DNA of 64,000 bases from Catalimonadaceae bacterium JC749 (GTDB taxonomy: Bacteria > Bacteroidota > Bacteroidia > Cytophagales > Cyclobacteriaceae), in contig JAJNNC010000016.1 in assembly GCA_021730635.1 (NCBI GenBank), positions 97,120 through 161,119 on the forward strand, read 5' to 3'. Shown here one piece after another: positions 36,985 through 45,703 of this stretch (position 1 is the stretch's first letter; each line of letters starts with the position of its first letter). Position numbers and translations under genes: made by a program. Below the pieces are notes generated by a model. That model was not told the DNA's origin and searched no databases. It saw nothing but the letters and a program-made list of their open reading frames with translations.

Positions 36985-39174
36985 TTGGTAGACTATACAT
37001 CACTATACAGACCTTTACCGCTGGATTTAGGTTCTGCCCTGGCGTTGGTAATTTTGTTTTTGCCTTTTCTGAGTTTTGTGCTGTTGGGTCTTTTTAGTCG
37101 GAGGAAAAGTGAAACGCTAGCCTGGCTGGCCACCGGTATTCATATGGGAGCTGCTATTGCGGCAGGTATGGTATTTCAAATGGCCTGGGCCGGCAATACT
37201 TTTCATAGCCGGACACTATGGTTTGCCCTTTCTACCAGCGAGATGACCTACCCATTTACCGTCGGTATCTGGATCGACACAGAAGCTGCTCTGATGTTGC
37301 TGGTAGTTACGGTCATTGCTTTTCTGATACACCTTTATTCTATTGAATATATGAAAGGAGAAAAGCATTATGTGCGGTATTTTGCTTTTCTGGGCTTTTT
37401 CACCTTTTCTATGACGGGCGTGGTACTGATGGATAACCTGCTCATGCTGTTTGTCTTCTGGGAACTGGTGGGTGTCGCTTCCTATGCGCTGATTGGATTT
37501 TGGAATGAAAGGAAAGCGGCGATGGATGCCAGCAACAAGGCCTTTATCATGAACCGGATAGGAGACGTAGGTTTGCTGATAGGGTTAATGATTTTATGGT
37601 CTCAGTTTGGGACCTTGGATTTACAGGTCTTAGAAAGCCTGATGCAACAATCAGTGCTGTCAGACGAGGGAACCTGGCTGACGTATTTTCGTGCCAACGG
37701 AAAGATTTTTGAAAACACAGCGCCGGCTTACTGGCTTACCTTGGCTGGTATTGGGCTTTTCTGTGGTACCATCGGTAAGTCTGCGCAGTTTCCCCTGCAA
37801 ACCTGGTTGCCGGATGCCATGCAGGGCCCTACCCCAGCTTCCGCTTTGATCCATGCCGCTACGATGGTAGCAGCAGGTGTTTATTTACTGGCCCAGGTTT
37901 TTGTGCTACTCAACGGTGATGTGCTGACTCTCATAGCGCTCACGGGGGCTGTCACCGCTTTTATGGCTGCTATTGCCGCCCTTACGCAGCATGATATCAA
38001 GAGGGTGCTGGCCTATTCCACCATCTCCCAGCTAGGCTATATGGTGATGGCCATGGGAGTTGGCGCATATGATGCGGCCCTCTTTCATCTGATAACGCAT
38101 GCTAGTTTTAAAGCCTGTTTGTTTTTATCGGCAGGCTCCGTGATTCATGCCATGCAGGAAGTGGAGCATGGGTTAAATGAGGAACAGAAGAAACTGTTTG
38201 ACCCGCAGGATATGCGATGGATGGGCGGGCTCCGTCAGAAAATACCGCTTACCTTTGCGGCTTACCTCATCGCTTCGCTGGCGCTGGCGGGTCTTCCTTT
38301 ATTTTCCGGTTATCTCAGTAAAGATGCGATTCTGGCGGGTTCTATGGCCTGGGCAGAGGCCATCTCAGGGCGTACCCTAACCTATCACAGCCTGGTAGTG
38401 GTGCTGGCTTTCCTGACAGCCCTTTTGACAGCCCTGTATATGGGGCGGCAACTTCTGCTGGTATTCTGGGGACCCTTCCGGGCAGCACAGGCATTTGAAT
38501 CTGCTCGTCAGGCTTTTGCAAAGATGCATGAAGCCCCCTGGGGCATGCGTATTCCGCTGATCATATTGTCTCTGTTGTCTATCGGACTGGTATATTCGCT
38601 CAATCCCCTGGATGGGAATGCCAGTTGGATTACCCAGCGCCTTTTTACGCCTTTGCTGGCTGCTCCCGGCAATTTTGAATATTACGACCATGTGGAAAAT
38701 CTTAAGCACCAGTGGCATTCGACGGCTTCCTATATGGCCATCGGTTTGTCAGTGCTGGGAATTGGTATCGCTTATCTTTGGTTTCGTCCTCAGCGCAGGG
38801 CAGTGCAGCAATACCATAGGAAAGGTGCCTATCGTGGCTTGCTGCCCAACATATCTTATCAACACTGGTATTTGGATCAGCTATACCGCTATAGTGTGGT
38901 GAAACCGGTAAAGGGGATGGCGCAGGCCATGGCCTGGTTCGACCGGAAAGTGATAGACAAAACAGTAGAGCTGGTAGGTATGTCTAATGTAGTACTGGCT
39001 CATTTTATTGCTTTTGTCGATAGGATTATCGTAGATGGTTTAGTAGAGCTGCTGGGGTCTATCATAGGATGGGTCGGTCAGGCAGCCCGTTCTTTTCAAA
39101 CCGGAAAAATTCAAACCTACTTTATCCTTACCATGTTAGCCTTGGTGATCTTGCTTTTCTGGATGATGGTGTAA
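36985..39174 (+). CDS. nuoL: NADH-quinone oxidoreductase subunit L, proton-pumping, unlinked
   Basis: A 729-residue membrane protein of the NuoL/antiporter family. The proton-path residues are present: Glu in LFVFWELVGVASYALIGFW, Lys in GKSAQFPLQTWLPDAMQGP, Lys in HDIKRVLAYSTISQLGY and Lys in YLSKDAIL. The C-terminus has the long lateral-helix region and a last membrane helix. The frame opens just after a TAA at 36970 and the first ATG is past the first helix, so TTG at 36985 is the probable start. No other nuo gene is adjacent. The length exceeds the ~610 of E. coli. It could be a separated complex I subunit or part of another NuoL-based system; no dabA-like partner is seen. Confidence 0.88.
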   Translation: MVDYTSLYRPLPLDLGSALALVILFLPFLSFVLLGLFSRRKSETLAWLATGIHMGAAIAAGMVFQMAWAGNTFHSRTLWFALSTSEMTYPFTVGIWIDTEAALMLLVVTVIAFLIHLYSIEYMKGEKHYVRYFAFLGFFTFSMTGVVLMDNLLMLFVFWELVGVASYALIGFWNERKAAMDASNKAFIMNRIGDVGLLIGLMILWSQFGTLDLQVLESLMQQSVLSDEGTWLTYFRANGKIFENTAPAYWLTLAGIGLFCGTIGKSAQFPLQTWLPDAMQGPTPASALIHAATMVAAGVYLLAQVFVLLNGDVLTLIALTGAVTAFMAAIAALTQHDIKRVLAYSTISQLGYMVMAMGVGAYDAALFHLITHASFKACLFLSAGSVIHAMQEVEHGLNEEQKKLFDPQDMRWMGGLRQKIPLTFAAYLIASLALAGLPLFSGYLSKDAILAGSMAWAEAISGRTLTYHSLVVVLAFLTALLTALYMGRQLLLVFWGPFRAAQAFESARQAFAKMHEAPWGMRIPLIILSLLSIGLVYSLNPLDGNASWITQRLFTPLLAAPGNFEYYDHVENLKHQWHSTASYMAIGLSVLGIGIAYLWFRPQRRAVQQYHRKGAYRGLLPNISYQHWYLDQLYRYSVVKPVKGMAQAMAWFDRKVIDKTVELVGMSNVVLAHFIAFVDRIIVDGLVELLGSIIGWVGQAARSFQTGKIQTYFILTMLALVILLFWMMV

Positions 39175-39230
39175 GTGAATGAGGGAATGATAGGCTGGAA
39201 ATGAGCTGTTGCTTTTTGTAAATTGTTAAT

Positions 39231-40340
39231 ATGGCGTTGCTTTATATTAATCATAGAAGGATCAGACTGGAGGAATTAAAGGGAGCCACTCAAGAGGAAG
39301 ATATGCCTTATTTTGAGGAACTGGATGACTATGCCAGAGCAACGCTTTCTTTTTGCCGGCAGTGGCTGCGGGGCGCTTCCCAATTTGTCATGCATACTTC
39401 CGGTTCAACCGGAGAGCCCAAGCCGATTGCCCTGCATCGCCATCAGATGGAAACCAGTGCCCGGATGACCCTGCGCACCCTGCAACTGACAAAAGAGGAT
39501 ACTGCCCTGGTGTGTTTAAATACCGCCTATATCGCCGGAAAAATGATGCTGGTCAGAGGCATGGAAGCAGGCATGGACCTGCTGCTGGTGTCTCCCGACA
39601 GTCTCCCTTTTGCTCAGGTCTCAACAGCAGTACCCATCCGTTTTGCGGCTATGGTTCCGCTCCAGGTACAAGCTACCTTAGCTACCGGTGATATGGAACA
39701 GCTTCGCTGCTTTAACCGGCTCAAAGCACTGTTGATAGGCGGTGCGCCTGTCTCTTATCGTTTGCAGCAGGAAATTAGCCGGAAAGTGACAGCGCCGGTG
39801 TTCGAGACCTATGGCATGACAGAGACCGTATCCCATATCGCCCTGAAAAGGTTGAACGGCCCTCAGCAGAGCGATGTCTATACGGTGTTGGATGGATTTC
39901 ATGTTGAAACGGACGAAAGAGGATGTCTGACCGTACAGGGTGCTGTCACGCAGGATCAAAAAATTGTAACCAATGATGTAGTCCGGATGATAGATAGTCA
40001 TCATTTTCAGTGGATCGGAAGAGCCGATCATATCATTAACAGTGGGGGCTATAAGATTTTTCCGGAGAAGGTTGAGCGAGTAATAGCCCGTATGTTGCCT
40101 GAAGATATTGCACGGGCGTTCTTCATAGGAGGCCTGCCGGATGAGCGACTGGGAGAAAAAGCAGTGTTGATCATAGAAGGAAAAGCCCATCCTCCTGCTT
40201 TTGAAAAAGACCTATGGGTTGCACTGCGTCAGCAACTCCATGCCTATGAACTGCCTAAAGCTATATATTATGTGCCGGAGTTTATCAGAACAGCTACCAA
40301 CAAGATCAACCGACGGCAAACCTTAGCCCTTCTTGCCTAA
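39231..40340 (+). CDS. menE: o-Succinylbenzoate-CoA ligase, menaquinone synthesis
   Basis: A 369-residue AMP-forming ligase. The P-loop TSGSTGEPK is at residues 56-64, YGMTETVSH is the A5 motif, GRADHIINSGGYKI the A8 hinge, and TATNKINR carries the catalytic C-terminal lysine. The short length matches the compact MenE of Bacteroidota, which activates o-succinylbenzoate before ring closure by MenB. It follows nuoL after 56 bases in the same direction, so quinone supply and respiration genes are neighbours. Other men genes are not in the window. A different acyl-CoA ligase function is less likely. Confidence 0.85.
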   Translation: MALLYINHRRIRLEELKGATQEEDMPYFEELDDYARATLSFCRQWLRGASQFVMHTSGSTGEPKPIALHRHQMETSARMTLRTLQLTKEDTALVCLNTAYIAGKMMLVRGMEAGMDLLLVSPDSLPFAQVSTAVPIRFAAMVPLQVQATLATGDMEQLRCFNRLKALLIGGAPVSYRLQQEISRKVTAPVFETYGMTETVSHIALKRLNGPQQSDVYTVLDGFHVETDERGCLTVQGAVTQDQKIVTNDVVRMIDSHHFQWIGRADHIINSGGYKIFPEKVERVIARMLPEDIARAFFIGGLPDERLGEKAVLIIEGKAHPPAFEKDLWVALRQQLHAYELPKAIYYVPEFIRTATNKINRRQTLALLA

Positions 40341-40361
40341 TTCGTGTTTCTGTCAGATAGG

Positions 40362-40423
40362 TCGTTTTATTGAAAACGATACAATGATCAGCGTAAAATC
40401 TTTTATGAATTCTAGTAGAATTC
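40362..40423 (+). other. Two inverted repeats upstream of the third histidine kinase
   Basis: The first is TCGTTTT-ATTG-AAAACGA (40362-40379), a good hairpin that could end menE transcription, although no T-run follows. The second is GAATTCTA-G-TAGAATTC (40407-40423), a near-loopless palindrome that suits a dimeric regulator. Both are perfect. Confidence 0.4.
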
Positions 40424-40552
40424 GCTTAAAAGTTTCTAATTTAGAAAACTGTGTTTTCTGTTACATTGGTGTGTGAAAGTGTGTGAAGCTTACTACTTAT
40501 GCTTTGAAGTCGGTTAACAGAATTTTGTGTTTGCCCTATAACTCTAAACTAT

Positions 40553-42919
40553 GTGAATACGCTCATGCCACTACCCAGGCAAACAATGGATTCTTCCTCT
40601 GAAGATAAAAAAGTTTCTTCTCAAGTTGCTGGAAGTTACTCCGTTAACTTGCCACGGCAATGGCAGGAAATAAAAAGTGTGTTAGGCAATCAGGTAAGCA
40701 TCTACTCTGCTCCCTCCTGGAATTGTACTTCAGAGAGCTACTCCCTGCAAAGCTTTCTGATTCAGGGTGAGATTGTTCTTTTCAGCGTTTCAGGCCATGT
40801 ACGCTATAATGAAACGTCCCAGGTAAAACAATGCATGCAGAGAGTGATACAGGATAGCGGAAAAAAAAGGCTGTATCATATTTTAGACCTGGCTCAGGCG
40901 CAATCCTTTTCTATGGCTGCCAGAAAAGAATATGAAAAAATCAACCAGGAGCTTCAGCCCTATTGGATTCAGAGTTATTATATACTTTCTCCTTTGATCA
41001 AAACTATTTATAAAATATATACCGCTTTTAAGCCTGGGAAATTGAAAAATACTACCCTCACAGACCATATTTCCCAAGCTTTGAATTTGTACCAATCGCA
41101 TAAATCCGGTACCACAACACCATCGGCTTCTTCTCTGCCGGATCTTCAGGAGCTAAGCAAGGAAGAACTGATCACACAGTATCAACAGCTTCATGAGCGG
41201 TATGAGCAGTCGCAATGGCAAAACAGGGAAAAGACAAATAAAATACTGGAAATCATCGGAAAGATTACCTGGGATGGAGATTTTCAACCTCAAAAGATAG
41301 CGACGGACCCGGATGATCCTTTCTTTGATGTTTTCAGTGCCCTCAATGTCTTACAACTGGATATTTACGAAATACTGAAAGAACTAAAGGATCTGAATCA
41401 AAATCTGGAAAAGCAGATTGCCAAACGAACCTTACAGCTTACTGAAAATGAAAACAAACTTTCTCTGATCATTGAAAGTACCTCTAACCTGATTCTATCC
41501 GTAGACAGACATTTTCAGGTGCTGGTGCTGAACAATGCCTGTAAGCGTCACTTTTATCAGGTATACGGCAAACCTTTGGAAGTTGACCAGAACCTGAAAG
41601 ATTACTGGGCAGCTGAGGAACAAGCCTATTGGTTTCCAAAATTTGAGCAGACCCTGCAGGGCCATGCCGTAAAGTTTATACATGTGCAGCCTGTACAGGA
41701 TAAGTCCGTTGTGCTGGAAGTTAATGTAAATCCGATCCGGGGCGGAGAGGGGCAGGTAGCTGGTATTTCTATTTTTTGTAAGGATATTACCGAGCAGCAT
41801 CTGGCAGAACAGGCTGTCAAAGAGAGTGAAAAAAGTTTATCCAATGCACATAGAATTGCCAAGTCCGGCAGTTGGGAATACTGCATTCATTCGCAGAAAA
41901 TTGTAGTGAGCAAAGAAGCTTTGACCCTGTTGGGTATTCCGGACCAGGAAAAAATGGTCATGTCTTTATCCAGCTTTCTCGACCGTTTTGTGTATCCTGA
42001 TGATGTGCCATTGCTCCGCAATAAGATCGAGCTGGCCCAGGAACATACGAATGATCCTGACTTTCAGGACCAGTTTGAATACCGGCTTTACCGGACAGAT
42101 GGAAAATTACTGCATCTCATGCTTCATTCCCGTTTTAAGACCAATGAACGAGGTATCATTTATGGCGTTACACAGGATATTACCGATCAAAAAGAAACTG
42201 AAGAGCAGCTGAGAAAGCAAAATGAGGAGTTGGTTAAAGTCAATCATGAGCTAGACCGTTTTGTCTATAGTGTTTCCCATGATCTGAGAGCGCCCTTGAC
42301 CTCTATTCTGGGATTGATCAATATAGCCCGTACCGAAGAGGATAGAGATAACATCATGACATACCTTGATCTTCAGGAAAGGAGCGTACTGAAGCTGGAT
42401 TATTTTATCCGGGAAATTATAGATCTTTCTAAAAACGCCCGGTTGCCTGCTCAGAAACAATCTATTTGTTTTCAGGAGTTGATAGAAGAGATATGGGAAG
42501 GGCAAACGTATGACCCTGATACAGCCTATATCACGAAAGAAATTACGGTGAATCAACCTATTGCTTTTCAATCGGATAAAAGCAGGATTGGCGTTATCTT
42601 GAATAACTTGATATCCAACTCAATTCGTTATGCTAATCCTCAGCAACCCCATCAATATATTAAGATAAAAGCAGAGGTAAGCCTTAAGGAAGCCGTCATC
42701 ACCGTGGAAGATAACGGCATCGGTATTCATTCCCAACATGTAGACAAAGTGTTCGATATGTTTTACCGGGCCAGTGAAACTAAAACAGGCAGCGGGTTGG
42801 GGCTATACATTGTCAAAGAAACAGTCAACAAAATGAATGGCTTTGTTCAGGTACAGTCCAGAGTCGGGTCAGGCACTACTTTTACAGTTACCTTACCCAA
42901 TCTGCTATCAGAAGTTTAA
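40553..42919 (+). CDS. PAS sensor histidine kinase with an uncommon N-terminal domain
   Basis: A 788-residue soluble kinase. The start is a GTG at 40553 (an ATG two bases earlier runs straight into TGA) or ATG 40565. The first ~170 residues form an alpha/beta domain that looks like a STAS/SpoIIAA-type fold (LQSFLIQGEIVLFSVSGHV, RLYHILDLAQAQSFSMAAR). A coiled coil follows (EILKELKDLNQNLEKQIAK), then two PAS domains, the H box (VYSVSHDLRAPLTSILGL), the N box (NLISNSIRYANP), DNGIGI and GSGLGLYIVKE. No receiver gene is adjacent. The next gene starts 17 bases later and may be its partner. Confidence 0.9.
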   Translation: MNTLMPLPRQTMDSSSEDKKVSSQVAGSYSVNLPRQWQEIKSVLGNQVSIYSAPSWNCTSESYSLQSFLIQGEIVLFSVSGHVRYNETSQVKQCMQRVIQDSGKKRLYHILDLAQAQSFSMAARKEYEKINQELQPYWIQSYYILSPLIKTIYKIYTAFKPGKLKNTTLTDHISQALNLYQSHKSGTTTPSASSLPDLQELSKEELITQYQQLHERYEQSQWQNREKTNKILEIIGKITWDGDFQPQKIATDPDDPFFDVFSALNVLQLDIYEILKELKDLNQNLEKQIAKRTLQLTENENKLSLIIESTSNLILSVDRHFQVLVLNNACKRHFYQVYGKPLEVDQNLKDYWAAEEQAYWFPKFEQTLQGHAVKFIHVQPVQDKSVVLEVNVNPIRGGEGQVAGISIFCKDITEQHLAEQAVKESEKSLSNAHRIAKSGSWEYCIHSQKIVVSKEALTLLGIPDQEKMVMSLSSFLDRFVYPDDVPLLRNKIELAQEHTNDPDFQDQFEYRLYRTDGKLLHLMLHSRFKTNERGIIYGVTQDITDQKETEEQLRKQNEELVKVNHELDRFVYSVSHDLRAPLTSILGLINIARTEEDRDNIMTYLDLQERSVLKLDYFIREIIDLSKNARLPAQKQSICFQELIEEIWEGQTYDPDTAYITKEITVNQPIAFQSDKSRIGVILNNLISNSIRYANPQQPHQYIKIKAEVSLKEAVITVEDNGIGIHSQHVDKVFDMFYRASETKTGSGLGLYIVKETVNKMNGFVQVQSRVGSGTTFTVTLPNLLSEV

Positions 42920-42936
42920 AGTTTGAAAAAAGTTGT

Positions 42937-43716
42937 ATGCCTTTGCCATTAACACATTTTCAGCAGATTACGATTTTGTATGAGACCCTGATCGTACCGC
43001 CTCCTTACAGCCATACCTATCAGTTTGTGGTAACCCCCGTAGCGGAAGCTTTGCAGGTACAGTATCAGTTGCGGTATACTGAGCGGGACAGCATCAGCGA
43101 AGAGGAAATTGCTGAAGAAGGGTTTACCGCAGACGATGATTATACCTGGGAAGGTAAATTGCCTTCGGTCTGGCTTTCACCCCTCCAGAAAATGCTGGAG
43201 CAAACTACCCAGCTAAAATCTCAACTCCGGTCGGGAGAAACTAACCTCATCAGGTTGCGGGTGAACGACCAGACTGGCACAATCCACGAAGGTATTCCCG
43301 ATAACCTGGAGGCCTGGGAATATTTTTTACAGGAACTGACACAAGCGGTTTTTGAAGTAAGCCAGAAAGAACGCCCCCTGGAGATTCACTATCGAGAGAT
43401 CACAGCCCCGAAGCAGGTCTTGCAGATGGCTATAAAACCCTCTTTCAGCCACCGCCAATTAAAGATAGAAATAGAAGAAAAAGGGAAAAGGAAAGAGCAA
43501 TCGGCGGAATGGAGACAGTTAAAGCCCCTGCTCAAAGCTATTTTTCTGCCAGATTATGATGCCTCAGCCGCCAGTCAAAAACTACCGCAGCAGGCTGGCC
43601 AATACATTGATCCGGGAGAAGGACTATGGTATCAGCTGGGGCATAGTGTGAACAATCCCGGTAAAAAATATGATGCCGTGGGAGCGATGGTCAGAGAAAT
43701 CAAGAAACTGCTGTAA
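42937..43716 (+). CDS. Conserved-looking hypothetical protein next to the kinase
   Basis: A 259-residue cytoplasmic protein with no signal or membrane segment. It is acidic and strand-rich at the N-terminus (TPVAEALQVQYQLRYTERDS), has a DDDYTWEG box near residue 66, and ends in a segment with YIDPGEGLWYQLGHSV. I do not recognise a family. The 17-base gap to the kinase gene suggests co-transcription, so it may act in the same pathway. The C-terminal Gly-rich turn looks conserved, but this could not be checked. Confidence 0.75.
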   Translation: MPLPLTHFQQITILYETLIVPPPYSHTYQFVVTPVAEALQVQYQLRYTERDSISEEEIAEEGFTADDDYTWEGKLPSVWLSPLQKMLEQTTQLKSQLRSGETNLIRLRVNDQTGTIHEGIPDNLEAWEYFLQELTQAVFEVSQKERPLEIHYREITAPKQVLQMAIKPSFSHRQLKIEIEEKGKRKEQSAEWRQLKPLLKAIFLPDYDASAASQKLPQQAGQYIDPGEGLWYQLGHSVNNPGKKYDAVGAMVREIKKLL

Positions 43717-43928
43717 TGACTTGCCCCAGGCTGGGAAAATATTTTGGCTACGGTCTCATCTTCACCCGAAGACAATGTTTCTGTTCGCCGTATAGGCATT
43801 ACAGCGCGTGCCTTGTATCAGGCAGAAAGTATAAACCTTTGTTAGATTGTGGGTTTAGCTTTACCTTAGCGGTGGTAGAAGCGCCTGAATTGTGCCCTGT
43901 TTAGCATTATTTACTTATACTCAATACA

Positions 43929-44996
43929 ATGCGAAACCTAACTATTCTCCGCCTGTGCAGTCAAGGCGTGTTCCTGTTTTTTTGGCTCCTGAGCGGCCAT
44001 ACCTATAGCCAGACTACCACTTTTACCAATCCCTTGTTGCCGTCCGGAGCGGATCCCTGGAGTATCTACCATGATGGATGGTACTATTACACACATACCA
44101 CCGGCCGGAATGTGACACTCTGGAAAACCCGTTCGCTGACAGATCTGGCCAATGCCACCTCCCAGGTGGTGTGGAATCCTCCCCCTGATCAACCCTACTC
44201 CAAAGGTATATGGGCTCCTGAATTACATTATCTGGACGGACGATGGTATATCTATGTGGCCGCTGATGATGGCCATAACCGAAACCATCGGCTGTGGGTG
44301 TTGGAAAATACTTCGCCAGATCCCCTGCAAGGCACTTTTACACTCAAAGGCCGACTGAATACACCAGCGGATAAATGGGCCATTGATGGCTCTGTCTTTG
44401 AGCAGCAGGGGCAGCGCTATCTGGTGTGGTCAGGTTGGGAAGGGGATGAGAACGGCCGACAGGATATTTATCTGTGCAAAATGAAAAATCCCTGGACAGC
44501 CGAGGGTGAGCGTATTCTGATTTCCAAGCCCACCCTTGGCTGGGAGCGGCATGGAGACATTCCTAACCCTGGCCCCGATGATAAACCACAGGTGTTTGTC
44601 AATGAAGGACCACAGCCTATTAAGCATGGAGACAAAATTTTTATCATTTATTCGGCGAGTGGGTGCTGGACCGACTTTTATGCCCTGGGTATGGTGTGGG
44701 CAGAGGCCGGTGCTGACCTGATGAATCCGGAGGTATGGCATAAACATCCGAAACCGGTCTTTCAGGCTGAAAATCAGGAGGGTACTTATGCGGCAGGCCA
44801 CAATTCTTTTTTTACCTCTCCCGATGGCAAAGAAGACTGGATATTGTATCATGCCAATCCGGAACCCGGACAGGGTTGCGGGGGGCATCGCTCTCCCCGT
44901 ATGCAAAAAATCAGCTGGGATGCCAGCGGCATGCCTGACTTTGGCAAGCCTGTACCGCTGGATATGGCTTTGACAAAGCCTTCAGGCGAAAGATAA
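43929..44996 (+). CDS. Secreted glycoside hydrolase, GH43 family
   Basis: A 355-residue protein with a signal peptide (ending near GHTYSQ) and a five-bladed propeller. The three acidic residues of GH43 are visible: Asp42 in SGADPWSIYHDG (base), Asp153 in KWAIDGSVF (pKa modulator) and Glu226 in FVNEGPQPI (acid). KGIWAPELHYLDGRWY is a strong family mark. Closest known activities are alpha-L-arabinofuranosidase or beta-xylosidase. It stands alone; the 210 bases upstream contain a possible TTTG-N20-TACCTTAG promoter (43838-43869). A SusC/SusD pair is not nearby. Confidence 0.88.
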   Translation: MRNLTILRLCSQGVFLFFWLLSGHTYSQTTTFTNPLLPSGADPWSIYHDGWYYYTHTTGRNVTLWKTRSLTDLANATSQVVWNPPPDQPYSKGIWAPELHYLDGRWYIYVAADDGHNRNHRLWVLENTSPDPLQGTFTLKGRLNTPADKWAIDGSVFEQQGQRYLVWSGWEGDENGRQDIYLCKMKNPWTAEGERILISKPTLGWERHGDIPNPGPDDKPQVFVNEGPQPIKHGDKIFIIYSASGCWTDFYALGMVWAEAGADLMNPEVWHKHPKPVFQAENQEGTYAAGHNSFFTSPDGKEDWILYHANPEPGQGCGGHRSPRMQKISWDASGMPDFGKPVPLDMALTKPSGER

Positions 44997-45048
44997 TGCC
45001 CCTAACCCGGAAGCTAGGGTATAACATTTCTCTTTTATATCTTTTGTA

Positions 45049-45624
45049 ATGGAAAGCATCAGAGAAATCATCCATGCTGTATACCCCATCTCAGCGGCTT
45101 CTTTTGCCAAGCTCCTGACATGGATACAATATGAGGAGTGTTGTAAAGAAGAAACTTTTATTCGGCTTAACAAATGGAACCATAAAGAGTATTTCCTGCT
45201 AAAGGGTGTCGTGAGAAGTTATCTTACAGACTCAGAAGGGAAAGATGTCACCATTTCCTTCTTCCCCGCCCGATCGGTGATCTCACCGCATGTCATACGA
45301 TCTACAGGCGGAAAATCAAACCTTAATTATCAGGCTTTGACGAATATTCAGCTGGCCACTATCGATGCTACTCAATTCAGAAGTCTGATGTTGGAAAATA
45401 CTGATATCCGGGATTTTGCCAATAAAGTGCTGGAAAAAGAACTCATTGAAAAGGTGCAAAAAGAGATTGGCCTCACTTCATTGACGGCGAAAGAACGCTT
45501 GATACATCTGAGACAGCAATTTCCCCTTTTGGAGAATCTGGTACCTCATCCCTACATCGCCTCCTACCTGGGGATTACTAACACCTCGCTGAGCCGGCTT
45601 CGGAAAGAATTGACAAAACAGTAG
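45049..45624 (+). CDS. Crp/Fnr-family transcriptional regulator
   Basis: A 191-residue regulator. The cyclic-nucleotide-binding-like beta-roll is seen in FIRLNKWNHKEYFLLKGVV and SEGKDVTISFFPARSVISPH. The C-terminal helix-turn-helix is PYIASYLGITNTSLSRLRKEL, usual for the Bacteroidota group that lacks clear cAMP-contact residues. No cysteine cluster for Fe-S is present. A hairpin CCCTA/TAGGG (45000-45019) lies just before the gene. A 14-base palindrome lies 15 bases after it, in front of the serine hydrolase gene, and may be its binding site. Confidence 0.88.
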   Translation: MESIREIIHAVYPISAASFAKLLTWIQYEECCKEETFIRLNKWNHKEYFLLKGVVRSYLTDSEGKDVTISFFPARSVISPHVIRSTGGKSNLNYQALTNIQLATIDATQFRSLMLENTDIRDFANKVLEKELIEKVQKEIGLTSLTAKERLIHLRQQFPLLENLVPHPYIASYLGITNTSLSRLRKELTKQ

Positions 45625-45638
45625 ACTAACAACCTTTT

Positions 45639-45652
45639 TTGCCAAATGGCAA
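45639..45652. promoter_or_regulatory. Palindrome upstream of the serine hydrolase gene
   Basis: TTGCCA-AA-TGGCAA is a perfect inverted repeat of the size and spacing of Crp/Fnr-type sites. It lies 23 bases upstream of a TAGCTTCG -7-like box (45675-45682) and immediately downstream of the Crp/Fnr-type gene. Confidence 0.45.
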
Positions 45653-45703
45653 TGAAATTAACGCTGTGATATACTAGCTTCGTTTTGACATTATCCAAAC
45701 ACC

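Noticed and set aside
43716..43904. 62-codon plus-strand frame overlapping the stop of the unknown gene
   Set aside because: Cysteine- and Tyr-rich without any recognisable pattern, and the gap also holds a promoter-like box for GH43.
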